The notes beneath the pieces were generated by a model. The model did not search any database. It worked only from the letters and a program-made list of their open reading frames with translations, and had not been told where the DNA came from. 64,000 nucleotides of DNA, from NCBI RefSeq assembly GCF_000384115.1, contig NZ_KB913029.1:5059057-5123056 (forward strand), written 5' to 3'. The translations under genes and the position numbers were made by a program. Positions within the stretch are counted from its first letter, which is position 1. Every line of letters starts with the position of its first letter. The DNA is from Sporichthya polymorpha DSM 43042 (GTDB taxonomy: Bacteria; Actinomycetota; Actinomycetes; Sporichthyales; Sporichthyaceae). This document shows, piece by piece, positions 8,378 to 16,230 of the stretch.

Positions 8378-8518
8378 CTAAAGCCCACGGTCGGAGCTTG
8401 AGGTGGCCGGAACGACCCTGGAGTGGTCGGGCTCGTCGTTGAGACTGGCAGCGGTGGAGGCAACCAGCCCGCCGATCAGGAAGCCCGCGACAGCGGATGC
8501 CAGTGCGGTGGTGTTCAT
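8378..8518 (-). CDS. Small single-span membrane protein
   Basis: The 46-residue product starts MNTTALASAVAGFLIGGLVA: one transmembrane helix, then a polar tail (NDEPDHSRVVPATSSSDRGL). The ATG at 8518 follows TAGGAGC, which gives a ribosome site overlapping the stop of the upstream DUF4396 reading frame. The two were therefore probably translated together. I do not know its function. Its place beside DUF4396, ccdA and tlpA suggests a role at the membrane in the same metal or redox unit. Confidence 0.55.
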   Translation of the reverse strand: MNTTALASAVAGFLIGGLVASTAASLNDEPDHSRVVPATSSSDRGL

Positions 8519-8526
8519 GGCTGCTC

Positions 8527-8951
8527 CTAGTGGTGGTGGCTCATGTGGCGCATGTCGTGTGCGGCACCACCGTCGGAACCCGGGGTCGGAGCCGTGGTGG
8601 TAGGCCATCGTCAAGGCGTGGCCCTTGCCCTTAGTGAGCAGTCGCCGATTCACGGTGTACGCGACGGAGTAAGCGGCGAAAAGCGCCAGGATCATCGAGC
8701 TCCAGAACAGGGGCTCTCCAGCCCGGCGTGCATGGCGCCGGGGATCAGGCCATGACGAGGTTGTCGACGACTTCCATGGTCGCGATCGAAAGCGTTTCGG
8801 CCGCGAACACCACGGATAGTGCGGCGAAGAACCCGAGGGCGGCCGACAGCAGCGGCAACGTCGAGAGCGCGTATCCGTACAGGAATGCGAGCGCCACCGC
8901 GAGCGCGATCGTCGGCGTGATTCCCCAGCCCAGCGCCATGCCGATCATCAA
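8527..8951 (-). pseudogene. DUF4396 membrane protein, interrupted by three single-base shifts
   Basis: Three minus-strand frames together spell one DUF4396 protein. The first frame carries IGMALGWGITPTIALAVALAF to ETLSIATMEVVDNLVMA. After a one-base deficit it continues as LIPGAMHAGLESP, and after a second one as LFWSSMILALFAAYSVAYTVNRRLL. After a one-base excess it ends GGAAHDMRHMSHHH, then TAG at 8527-8529. Every shift sits in a run of C or G, so these could be real mutations or sequencing undercalls. The His/Met-rich tail suggests metal binding. An open frame without a clear start codon extends upstream of 8951 (PEPIGEILGLMIGM), so the N-terminus is also uncertain. Confidence 0.7.
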
Positions 8952-9077
8952 CCCGAGAATCTCGCCAATTGGCTCCGGTCGTGCCGACGCGTCAATCAGC
9001 CGCAGGCGGGTGCCGGTCGTGCGGCCGATGGAAGCGGGGAACCCCGCGCCCGGCGCGTCCCTCGGCCTGGCCGAAGC

Positions 9078-9848
9078 TCAAATGGGCGTGCTGAAGTTCG
9101 CTGTCCAGATCCGCATCTGGACCGAGAGCTCGGTCCACAGACCGGTGAGCAGCAGGATCCCGAGCACGCACATCATCACGCCACCGGCGCGCATCACCAC
9201 GAGGTGATGGGACCGCACCCAATCGACGGCACCTAGCAACCGGCGCATCCCCAGCGCGATCCCGATAAACGGCAGGCCGAGGCCCAGACTGTAGATGAAG
9301 GTGAGCAGCGCCCCGCGCTCCGCGCTCGCGCTGTCGAAGGCCAGTGCCTGCACCGCACCCAGGGTGGGGCCGATGCACGGGGACCAGCCGACCCCGAACA
9401 GCACGCCGAGCACCGGCGCCGCGACCAGGCCGGACGCGGGAGCCCGGTGCAGCCATCTGGCCTCGCGGCGCAGGCCGGGTAGCACCCCGAGGAAGCTCAG
9501 CCCGAGCAGGATCGTCACCACCCCGAGCACACGGTTGACCGTGTCCTGACGCTCAATCAGCTCGGCCCCGGCGTACCCGAACAACGCGCCGAACGAAACG
9601 AACACCGCCGCGAAACCCAGGACGAACAGGGTGGTGCCCGCCAGCACGCGCCCGCGTCTGGCCACGCCGAGATCGGTCCCTGCAAGCCCGGTGACGTAGG
9701 CGAGGTATCCGGGCACCAGCGGCAGCACACAGGGCGACGCGAACGAGATGAGCCCGGCGAGCAGCGCGATTGGGGCCGCCAACAGCAGCGAACCTGATGT
9801 GACGGTCGTCGAGAACGACTCGCCCACCACGGCGGCCAGCGCGCTCAC
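9078..9848 (-). CDS. ccdA: CcdA-type transmembrane thiol-disulfide electron carrier
   Basis: The 256-residue membrane protein moves reducing electrons from cytosolic thioredoxin to extracytoplasmic thiol proteins. About six hydrophobic segments are visible. The paired cysteines of the family lie in FASPCVLPLVPG (near residue 40) and GWSPCIGPTLG (near 155). Its start overlaps the tlpA stop by 4 bp (ATGA), so it is co-translated with the thioredoxin-like lipoprotein that is its likely partner. Such pairs usually serve cytochrome c maturation in the chromosome. Here, inside a metal-resistance element, they may keep metal-handling proteins reduced. Confidence 0.9.
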   Translation of the reverse strand: MSALAAVVGESFSTTVTSGSLLLAAPIALLAGLISFASPCVLPLVPGYLAYVTGLAGTDLGVARRGRVLAGTTLFVLGFAAVFVSFGALFGYAGAELIERQDTVNRVLGVVTILLGLSFLGVLPGLRREARWLHRAPASGLVAAPVLGVLFGVGWSPCIGPTLGAVQALAFDSASAERGALLTFIYSLGLGLPFIGIALGMRRLLGAVDWVRSHHLVVMRAGGVMMCVLGILLLTGLWTELSVQMRIWTANFSTPI

Positions 9849-10516
9849 CGCTGGACCCTCATGGACGGCCCCCGTCGCGCCCCACCGCGCTGGCCTGGGG
9901 TCGCGGTCGGAGCGAACCCGCCGGCGGTGCCGTCGAAGGTCTCGGCTGCGATCTGCCGGACCAGCGCGGTGAAGGTGCCATAAGAGCCGACCCCGATGAT
10001 CCGCGCCGCCACGCGGCCCTGGCGGTCGAGGATGAGCGTGCTCGGGATCGCTTTCGGGGGCAGGGTCCGGCGGAAGGACAATTGGAGGCTTCCGTCGGGA
10101 TCACGGATGCTCGGATAGGTGATGCCCCACCGGCGCTCGAAAGCTTCCGCGGCTCCGGCCGCGTCGTCGCGCGTGTTCAGACCGAGGAACTGAACGCCCT
10201 CGTCCCCGAGCTCGATCCAGGCCCGCTGCAGGTCCGGCGCCTCTCGGCGGCACGGGGCGCACCAGGACCCCCAGATGTTGATCAGAACGACCTTGCCGCG
10301 CTGCGATTCGATGTCGTAACGCCCGCCGCCGAGCAGCGGCCCGCTCAACGCGACCGGCTCCCCTCGTTGTGCGACCGAGAGCACGGTGATGGTGCCGGAG
10401 CCGGAGACAAACCCGGCATCATCTCCGGGCGCCGAGCCCGCCCCCGGGCCGGAGCCACACCCCGCGACCATCACAACGCCGGCCACGGTGATCGCGAGCC
10501 GCCAATCGCGCCTCAT
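9845..10516 (-). CDS. TlpA/ResA-like thioredoxin lipoprotein
   Basis: The 223-residue protein has a lipoprotein signal with lipobox VAGC (Cys20) and then a TlpA-type thioredoxin fold. The active site is WGSWCAPC (C86, C89) and the cis-Pro segment is AIPSTLILDRQGRV. It should act outside the membrane as a thiol reductase fed by CcdA, encoded immediately downstream with a 4-bp overlap. The ATG at 10516 is chosen because GGAGG lies 6 nt upstream and it yields the signal peptide; longer frames upstream are artefacts. It is divergent from cmtR with 132 bp between starts, so both operons could share control. Confidence 0.88.
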   Translation of the reverse strand: MRRDWRLAITVAGVVMVAGCGSGPGAGSAPGDDAGFVSGSGTITVLSVAQRGEPVALSGPLLGGGRYDIESQRGKVVLINIWGSWCAPCRREAPDLQRAWIELGDEGVQFLGLNTRDDAAGAAEAFERRWGITYPSIRDPDGSLQLSFRRTLPPKAIPSTLILDRQGRVAARIIGVGSYGTFTALVRQIAAETFDGTAGGFAPTATPGQRGGARRGPSMRVQR

Positions 10517-10634
10517 GATCCTCCGAGCGTCCCTGCATCGGACGGCCCGCCAGTGACCCGCCGCGCCATGACCAACGTGCGGCAGGCGCAGCAGTGGCCG
10601 CCCTGCATTCCCTCGACCTGCATCGCCCCTCCTC

Positions 10635-10663
10635 GCTATCATCGCGCCATGACGATGGATAGC
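10635..10663. promoter_or_regulatory. Inverted repeat over the cmtR start, candidate CmtR operator
   Basis: GCTATCATCG at 10635-10644 and CGATGGATAGC at 10653-10663 are inverted copies with a one-base bulge. They flank and cover the ATG at 10649. A repressor bound here would block transcription or translation of the cmtR-ctpG operon. This is inferred from symmetry and position. Confidence 0.45.
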
Positions 10664-11047
10664 ACACCCGGATGTCTGCGGTCGACGGGGGCCCCGAGCG
10701 AGCTGGATGCGGCAGTTGCCCTGTTCCACAGCCTCTCGGACGCGACCCGGTTGGCGATCGTGCGCCGCCTGGCCGGTGGTGAGGCACGCGTGGTCGACCT
10801 GGTGGCCGAACTCGGCCTGGCTCAGTCGACGGTGTCGACGCACGTGGCCTGCCTGCGGGATTGCGGTCTGGTGGCCGGGCGGCCAGAGGGCCGGCAGGTG
10901 TTCTACAGCCTCGCCCGACCGGAGCTGATCGACCTGTTGGCGTCCGCCGAAACGCTCTTGGCGGCCACGGGCAACGCGGTCGCACTGTGCCCGGCCTACG
11001 GCGCCGACGCCGACTCGGCGGACGAAGCGAAGGAGCGCGCGCGATGA
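10649..11047 (+). CDS. cmtR: ArsR/SmtB-family metal sensor, CmtR-like (Cd/Pb)
   Basis: The 132-residue winged-helix repressor has the recognition helix in STVSTHVACLRDCGLVAG. Cys68 and Cys72 (in ACLRDC) and Cys114 (ALCPAYG) reproduce the three-cysteine pattern of mycobacterial CmtR, which senses Cd(II) and Pb(II) with two cysteines in the DNA-reading helix and one near the C-terminus. The stop overlaps the ATPase start by 4 bp. The ATG at 10649 has no clear ribosome site; an alternative ATG is at 10655. The metal specificity is inferred from the cysteine pattern and from the CtpG-like neighbour. Confidence 0.85.
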   Translation: MTMDSTPGCLRSTGAPSELDAAVALFHSLSDATRLAIVRRLAGGEARVVDLVAELGLAQSTVSTHVACLRDCGLVAGRPEGRQVFYSLARPELIDLLASAETLLAATGNAVALCPAYGADADSADEAKERAR

Positions 11048-13005
11048 GCGATGCCTGTGGGTGCAGCGACGGACCCCGGCCGGAGGGAGAGACCGGGCAG
11101 GAGCCGGAACGGCTCTGGGAGATCAGCGAGCTGCGCTTCGCCGCGGCGGCCGGGGTCTTACTGGTGGCCGCGCTGTGCGCGGACTGGGCGGGGGCGACCC
11201 GGTCGGTCGAGCTGACGCTGGAGGCGCTGGCGCTGGTCGTCGGCGGGTACACCTTCGTCCCCTCGACGCTGCGCCGACTGGCGCAGCGCCGGATCGGGGT
11301 GGGCACGCTCATGACCATCGCCGCGGTCGGCGCGGTGCTCCTCGGCGAGGTCGGGGAGGCCGCGATGCTGGCCTTCCTGTTCTCCATCAGCGAGGGCCTG
11401 GAGGAATACTCCCTGGCGCGGACCCGCCGGGGCCTGCGGGCGTTGCTCTCGCTCGTCCCGGACGAGGCGACCGTGCTGCGTGACGGGCGGGAGCTCGTCC
11501 TGCCGCCGGGCGAGCTGCGGGTCGGGGACGCGATGCTGGTCAAGCCGGGCGAGCGCCTCGCCACCGACGGGATCATCCGCGACGGCCGCACCGCTCTGGA
11601 CCTCTCGGCGATCACCGGTGAGTCCGTGCCGGTCGAGGCCGGGCCCGGCGTCGAGGTCTTCGCCGGGGCGATTAACGGCACCGGGGCGCTCACGGTCGAG
11701 GTGACCACCACGGCCGAGGACAACTCCCTGGCCCGGATCGTGAAGATCGTCGAGGCCGAACAGTCCCGCAAGGGTGCCAGCGAGCGTTTGGCCGACCGCA
11801 TCGCCAAGCCGCTGGTGCCTGGGGTGATGATCGTCGCGACGTTGATCGCCGCGATCGGCAGCGCGCTGGGCGATCCCCTCGTGTGGATCGAGCGCGCCCT
11901 GGTCGTGCTGGTGGCCGCGTCACCGTGCGCGCTGGCGATCTCGGTGCCGGTCGCCGTGGTCGCCGCCATCGGCGCGGCGAGCAAACTCGGTGTCCTGGTC
12001 AAAGGCGGGGCCGCCCTGGAAGCCCTCGGCGCCGTGCGCGCGGTCGCGCTGGACAAGACCGGCACGCTCACCGCGAACCGGCCCGCCGTCATCGAGGTCG
12101 CCACCACCGCTGACGCCACCCGCGAGCAGGTCCTGGACCTCGCCGGCGCGCTGGAGGCCCGCAGCGAGCACCCGTTGGCCCGCGCGATCCTGGCCGCCGT
12201 CGACCACGTCCGACCGGCCACCGATGTGGAGGCCGTCACCGGCGCCGGGTTGACCGGCCGCCGCGACGGGCACACCCTCCGGCTCGGGCGCCCCGGTTGG
12301 CTGGAGCCCGGCGCGCTGGCCGCCGACGTGAGGCGGATGCAATCCGCCGGGGCCACCGCCGTGCTGGTGGAGCAGGACGGCACGGTCATCGGGGCCATCG
12401 CGGTCCGCGACGAACTGCGACCCGAGGCGGCCGAGGTCGTGGCGCAGTTGCGCCGCGACGGTTACGAGGTCGCGATGCTCACCGGCGACAACCAGGCCAC
12501 GGCCGACGCCCTGGCCAAGGACGTCGGCATCGAGGTCGTCCACGCCGAGCTCCGCCCCGAGGACAAGGCCCGGTTGATCGGGCAGATGCGCAGCCGACAC
12601 TCCACCGCGATGGTCGGGGACGGGGTCAACGATGCTCCTGCGCTGGCCACCGCCGACCTGGGCATTGCCATGGGCGCCATGGGCAGCGACGTGGCCATCG
12701 AGACCGCCGATGTCGCATTGATGGGCGAGGACCTCCGACATCTTGCACAAGCGTTTGCCCACGCCCGCCGAGCCCGCCGGATCATGCTGCAGAACGTCGG
12801 CCTGTCGCTGGCCATCGTGGTCGGGCTGATGCCACTTGCGTTGTTCGGCCTGCTCGGCCTCGCGGCCGTAGTCCTGGTACACGAGCTCGCCGAGGTCGTC
12901 GTCATCGCCAACGGCGTCCGCGCCGGACGCACCAAGGCCCTGGAGATCCCGGCCGCCGCCAACGCGGCCTCACTTCCTCGCACCACGGTGGACGCTTCAT
13001 CGTGA
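11044..13005 (+). CDS. ctpG: P1B-type heavy-metal exporting ATPase, CtpG-like
   Basis: The 653-residue ATPase pumps metal ions out of the cytoplasm. A short Cys-containing N-terminus (MSDACGCSDG) replaces a full metal-binding domain. Further motifs are the actuator loop TGES, the metal-path motif SPC (residues 293-295, where many relatives have CPC), the phosphorylation motif DKTGTLT (Asp336), HP in EHPLARAI, GDGVNDAPAL, and the final helix HELAEVVVIANGVRAGR. It overlaps cmtR by 4 bp and lspA by 4 bp (GTGA). With CmtR as sensor, Cd or Pb export is most likely. The SPC motif is also found in cobalt/nickel-type pumps, so specificity is open. Confidence 0.88.
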   Translation: MSDACGCSDGPRPEGETGQEPERLWEISELRFAAAAGVLLVAALCADWAGATRSVELTLEALALVVGGYTFVPSTLRRLAQRRIGVGTLMTIAAVGAVLLGEVGEAAMLAFLFSISEGLEEYSLARTRRGLRALLSLVPDEATVLRDGRELVLPPGELRVGDAMLVKPGERLATDGIIRDGRTALDLSAITGESVPVEAGPGVEVFAGAINGTGALTVEVTTTAEDNSLARIVKIVEAEQSRKGASERLADRIAKPLVPGVMIVATLIAAIGSALGDPLVWIERALVVLVAASPCALAISVPVAVVAAIGAASKLGVLVKGGAALEALGAVRAVALDKTGTLTANRPAVIEVATTADATREQVLDLAGALEARSEHPLARAILAAVDHVRPATDVEAVTGAGLTGRRDGHTLRLGRPGWLEPGALAADVRRMQSAGATAVLVEQDGTVIGAIAVRDELRPEAAEVVAQLRRDGYEVAMLTGDNQATADALAKDVGIEVVHAELRPEDKARLIGQMRSRHSTAMVGDGVNDAPALATADLGIAMGAMGSDVAIETADVALMGEDLRHLAQAFAHARRARRIMLQNVGLSLAIVVGLMPLALFGLLGLAAVVLVHELAEVVVIANGVRAGRTKALEIPAAANAASLPRTTVDASS

Positions 13006-13511
13006 CCGCAGGCGGACCGCTCCGCGACCTCGGGAACAGACGCCCCCGGATCTTCTTGATCGCCACCGTGGCGGTGCTGGTCGCACTGGACCTGGGCATC
13101 AAGGCGTGGGCCGAGCGAGACCTCGCCGACGAACGATCCGTCGACCTCGGCGTCATCCAACTGCGACTGACGTTCAACCCCGGCGTCTCATTCGGGCTCG
13201 GCGACGGCCTTCCCAGCTGGCTCGTGCTCACGGTCACCGGGCTGCTCATCGCCGCCCTGGCGACCTTCAGCTGGCGCTTCTCCCGCGCCGCGCCCATGCC
13301 CGTGGCAGTGGCGCTGGCCGTCGTACTGGCCGGGGCGGTCGCCAACTTCCTCGACCGCGCCGCGGACGGGAAGGTCACCGATTACCTGCACACCGGCTGG
13401 TTCCCCACCTTCAACGGCGCCGACATCTACATCACCCTCGGCGCCATCGCGCTGGGTCTGGCCATGCTCCGGGCCGAGCGCGCCGAGCGGTCACAGCAGA
13501 GCAGGCCATGA
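13002..13511 (+). CDS. lspA: Lipoprotein signal peptidase in the metal operon (PbrC-like context)
   Basis: The 169-residue membrane aspartic protease removes signal peptides from lipidated prolipoproteins. About four transmembrane segments are seen. Family motifs are NPGVSFGLGDG, GAVANFLDRAADGKVTDYL with one catalytic Asp, and FNGADIYITLG with the other. It starts at GTG 13002 overlapping the ctpG stop and ends overlapping the next gene by 4 bp, so it is fully embedded in the operon. A second lspA in a metal operon recalls pbrC of lead-resistance operons. The lipoprotein substrates could include the TlpA-like protein of the same element. Confidence 0.88.
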   Translation: MTAGGPLRDLGNRRPRIFLIATVAVLVALDLGIKAWAERDLADERSVDLGVIQLRLTFNPGVSFGLGDGLPSWLVLTVTGLLIAALATFSWRFSRAAPMPVAVALAVVLAGAVANFLDRAADGKVTDYLHTGWFPTFNGADIYITLGAIALGLAMLRAERAERSQQSRP

Positions 13512-14134
13512 CCTCGCCGGAGAAGCATGTGATGGTCCGCCGCGGGCTGGCGCTGGCCTACCTCATCGTCGTCTGGGATGTCGTCGAGGGCATCGTCGCC
13601 GTCACCGCAGGACTCGCGGCCAACTCCATCGCACTTGTCGGCTTCGGGATCGACTCCGCTATCGAGGTGTTCGCCGCCTCCGTGGTGATCTGGCAGCTAC
13701 GCGGCGGCTCCCAGTCCCGGCAGGGACCCGCCCTACGACTGATCGCCATCTCCTTCTTCGTGCTCGCCGGCTACGTTGCTTTCGAGTCAACGCGCGATCT
13801 GATCAGTCAGGATCGAGCCGGCGAGTCTGTGGTCGGCATTCTGCTCAACGCCGTTGCGCTCGCCGTCATGGTGCCGGTGGCAATCGCTCAACGCCGCACC
13901 GGACAAGCTCTGGACAACCCCGTGCTGTTGGCCCAATCCACCGAGACGTGGATGTCGAACGCCCTCTCGGTCACGGTTCTCACCGGCCTCGGGCTCAACT
14001 CGACGCTCGGATGGTGGTGGGCCGACCCGGTCGTGGCCCTCGTGGTTGCCGCCCTCGCTGCCTGGTCCGGCTTCGAGACGTGGCGCGAGGGCAAAGAGCG
14101 CTCCCTCACCTCCACGGAGCACGCCGATCCCTGA
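13508..14134 (+). CDS. Cation-efflux (CDF-like) membrane protein, short form
   Basis: The 208-residue protein has five to six predicted transmembrane segments and the acidic motifs expected of cation diffusion transporters: WDVVEGIVAVTAG, GFGIDSAIEVFAA and WWADPVVALVVA. The cytoplasmic C-terminal domain common in CDF proteins is missing; it ends in a short charged tail after the last helix. It overlaps lspA by 4 bp and is the last gene of the cmtR-ctpG-lspA unit. It probably adds secondary export of the metal handled by CtpG. Confidence 0.8.
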   Translation: MTSPEKHVMVRRGLALAYLIVVWDVVEGIVAVTAGLAANSIALVGFGIDSAIEVFAASVVIWQLRGGSQSRQGPALRLIAISFFVLAGYVAFESTRDLISQDRAGESVVGILLNAVALAVMVPVAIAQRRTGQALDNPVLLAQSTETWMSNALSVTVLTGLGLNSTLGWWWADPVVALVVAALAAWSGFETWREGKERSLTSTEHADP

Positions 14135-14218
14135 ACCCCGGAACAGCTGCAACGTAGTTCGCGCTGTTCTGGTCGTACTCGGCACGTGCAGCGTGGCGCG
14201 CAGCGTCGATGCATGCTG

Positions 14219-15163
14219 CTACTCGCGGTATCGGACGGCGAAGGTCCGCCCGCCGTCGAGCGAGGCCAGGATGGCGCCATCCACGGCGGCGAAGACGTCG
14301 CTGCCGCTGGTCGCGGTCAGCGCGTGCGGGGTGGAGCCGAGGCTGCCACGGCGCTGCCATGTGCGGGCGCCATCGGTGCTGGCATGCAACGTCCCGTCCT
14401 GGCCGGCGCCGACAATCGTGCCGTCCTCGGCCCAGGACACCAGGAGCAGCGGCGGGGCCGCTGCCACGGGCGTGTAGGTGTTGCCGCCGTCCTCGCTGCG
14501 AGCCAGCCCCTGCTCGGTCGTGGCCAGCAGGATCTCGGCGTCGTCTGGGCTGACCGCGAAGTCGGCGATGGGCAGCTGCCCACGGGTCTGCCACGTCCGC
14601 TTGTCCTGGCTGACCATGAAGTCGCCCGTGAGGGCGTTGAGGCCGTACACGAGTCCGTGGCGCGCCTCGAGGGCATGGAAGTCGGCCTTGCCCTCGAGCG
14701 AGAGAGACTGCCAGCTACGCCCGCCGTCGGTGGATTCGATGAGCCCGACCGACTCCGGACCCAACTGGGCAGGACCAGGATGTCCGCTGGCCAGGTAGTG
14801 ATTCGGCCCCGCCACGGTGAAGCCCATGAAGTCCTGCACCTGCTCACCGACGCGGGTGGCCTGTGCGCCTTGCGGGACGCGGAAGAGCCCGTGGTGCGTG
14901 CCGGCAAGGAGCACCCCACCGAGGGGGTCCACGCCCAGCCCGTGCACGTGGACAATCTCGACGGAACTCCCGGACGTGCTCTCGTCGCCGTCCCCGGAAA
15001 GGGCCACCACGGTGCCGCCTATCGCCACCAGGGCAGCGACGGCGCCAACCGCCGCAAACACCCAGCGCCGGTGCCCGTCCGGGGGCGCCGACACGGATGA
15101 TTGACGCTCGATGCGACGAGCCGAGGAAGCCCCAGCGCGCGGACGGGTATTCGATTTGACCAC
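14219..15163 (-). CDS. F510_1955-type BNR/sialidase-like beta-propeller, membrane anchored
   Basis: The 314-residue protein starts at GTG. Its N-terminal basic stretch is followed by a hydrophobic anchor (WVFAAVGAVAALVAIGGTVV, ~33-52) and an extracytoplasmic beta-propeller. BNR-type Asp-box motifs recur: STDGGRSWQ, SEDGGNTYT, STDGARTWQ, SLDGGRTF. The early motif HVHGLGVDPLGG is typical of the family named F510_1955 glycosylhydrolase. The true function is unknown. Its placement convergent with the CDF gene in a metal island suggests an envelope role in metal handling rather than sugar cleavage, by inference. Confidence 0.75.
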   Translation of the reverse strand: MVKSNTRPRAGASSARRIERQSSVSAPPDGHRRWVFAAVGAVAALVAIGGTVVALSGDGDESTSGSSVEIVHVHGLGVDPLGGVLLAGTHHGLFRVPQGAQATRVGEQVQDFMGFTVAGPNHYLASGHPGPAQLGPESVGLIESTDGGRSWQSLSLEGKADFHALEARHGLVYGLNALTGDFMVSQDKRTWQTRGQLPIADFAVSPDDAEILLATTEQGLARSEDGGNTYTPVAAAPPLLLVSWAEDGTIVGAGQDGTLHASTDGARTWQRRGSLGSTPHALTATSGSDVFAAVDGAILASLDGGRTFAVRYRE

Positions 15164-15496
15164 GACTCACCGATCAAGACGAGGGCCACGGCGCTAGGCC
15201 GGGCGCGGAGTAGACCGGTTGATAGTAACGAGATGCGACTCGGGCAGCCTGCCCTGCGCCCCGTAGTCGGTCGCTTCTTGAGGTCCCACAGTCGTAGCCC
15301 GCCCCTGCCGGTTAGGGCGAACACGATGGGTCGGGCGAGCACCACAATTTCATCGCCGCCAGAGTGACCCCCGTTTCTCCTTTCGGCGAACGAAGACCGT
15401 CAGCGCTTACTCGTCTTCCTCGCGAGGTCCCCGGCAATCGACGGGACCGACGCGTTACTCTTCGACGCTTCGTGGGTGTCGGAGGCGTGCCGGCCC

Positions 15497-15529
15497 GTGC
15501 CAGATGCGTGCCAGATACATGGCAGATGG
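15497..15529. repeat. Three tandem 11-bp repeats
   Basis: GTGCCAGATGC, GTGCCAGATAC and ATGGCAGATGG follow each other directly. One-helical-turn periodicity points to cooperative binding of a protein on one DNA face, as in integrase arm sites or plasmid-type iterons. The sequence differs from the CTGGGCCGT boxes near the att copies. Confidence 0.6.
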
Positions 15530-15557
15530 AGGGGTCTGCCGCGGGTGGATCACCCAA

Positions 15558-15592
15558 GGCTGAAATCCCTTACTCAGTAAGGGATTGCAGCC
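15558..15592. repeat. Long palindrome beside the 11-bp repeats
   Basis: GGCTG, one mismatch, then AATCCCTTACT pairs with AGTAAGGGATT, one mismatch and CAGCC, around a single central C: 16 of 17 pairs match. There is no T-run, so a plain terminator is unlikely. The inner CCCTTACT...AGTAAGGG is shared with the hairpin at 44764-44801. Possible roles are an operator, a recombination core or a member of a genome-wide palindrome family. Confidence 0.6.
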
Positions 15593-15664
15593 AACGAGCG
15601 CGATTTCGCAGGTCGACAAGAGGCGCTCAGGGCGGAATGAGTCCCCGCCTTCACCACCAGCGCA

Positions 15665-16228
15665 TCAGTGCCTGCGGCTGATGAAGTCCGTCCACGCATC
15701 CACGGCCTGCTCGCTGGTCATGCCCATCACCTTGTTGCGATCCAAGCCGGCGGTGTGGACCAGCCGATCGACCAGCCAGGCCTCGGGCGCGGAGGGCGCA
15801 ATCGCGACCGGGGTGACGTCGACGTCTTTCGCCGCCTTTCCGAGTTCTCCGACGATTGCTTCCAACGATCTCCGCACGGGGGTTGCCCCGAGTGAGGCGA
15901 CGCGCCGCTCCATCTCGGCGTACACCTCACCGTCGGAGCGGGCACCCACGGCCCACACCTCGGCGATCTCCACCGTGAGGGTTCCGCGCTTGTCGCTGGT
16001 GGCCCGCCAGATGACGCGCCAGTCGCGGTTGCCGACGACAAGCTTGCGGTAGCCGACCAGCGACCCGAGCAGCGGTTCGCCGGCGAGGGGATCGGTTTCG
16101 AGCAACAACATCTTCTTGAGCGCCCACACCAGCGGTGCGCCGTCCAGGCGTCGCAGATCCTCGACCGCGGGGTCGGTCAGCCAGACCTCGGCCGGGCCGG
16201 ACTGTCCGCTGCGCTTTCTGGGTGGCAC
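15665..16228 (-). CDS. RelE/ParE-like toxin with long C-terminal extension (copy 2)
   Basis: The 187-residue protein is colinear with the copy at 1159-1722, with about 27 substitutions by eye and no gaps. The RelE-like core is present (VWLTDPAVEDLRRLDG; RKLVVGNRDWRVIWRA; TLTVEIAEVWAVGAR), followed by the unusual 80-residue tail ending TSEQAVDAWTDFISRRH. Differences concentrate in the tail (residues ~125-187), including a block near DRNKVMGM versus RRAEVLAM. The two toxins may thus differ in specificity or in regulation while keeping the core. It follows its antitoxin by 2 bp. Confidence 0.75.
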   Translation of the reverse strand: MPPRKRSGQSGPAEVWLTDPAVEDLRRLDGAPLVWALKKMLLLETDPLAGEPLLGSLVGYRKLVVGNRDWRVIWRATSDKRGTLTVEIAEVWAVGARSDGEVYAEMERRVASLGATPVRRSLEAIVGELGKAAKDVDVTPVAIAPSAPEAWLVDRLVHTAGLDRNKVMGMTSEQAVDAWTDFISRRH

Positions 16229-16230
16229 CG

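Larger units (their letters stand above)
15164..15664. other. Gene-free spacer with tandem repeats and a long palindrome
   Basis: These 500 bp hold no convincing coding region. The left half has no structure that I can name. The right half contains a three-unit 11-bp repeat at 15497-15529 and a 35-bp near-perfect palindrome at 15558-15592, listed separately. The block lies between cargo and the right-hand toxin-antitoxin module. Confidence 0.5.

Noticed and set aside
10419-12398. A 659-residue Ser/Arg/Pro-rich frame opposite tlpA, cmtR and ctpG
   Set aside because: Composition is that of a shadow frame and it crosses three real genes.
14844-15345. Possible proteins in the gap left of the right-hand toxin-antitoxin module
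   Set aside because: Frames are short, Arg/Pro-rich, overlap the BNR gene start and have no ribosome site or motif.
15497-15592. CRISPR array
   Set aside because: Only three 11-bp units without spacers, and no cas genes in the window.
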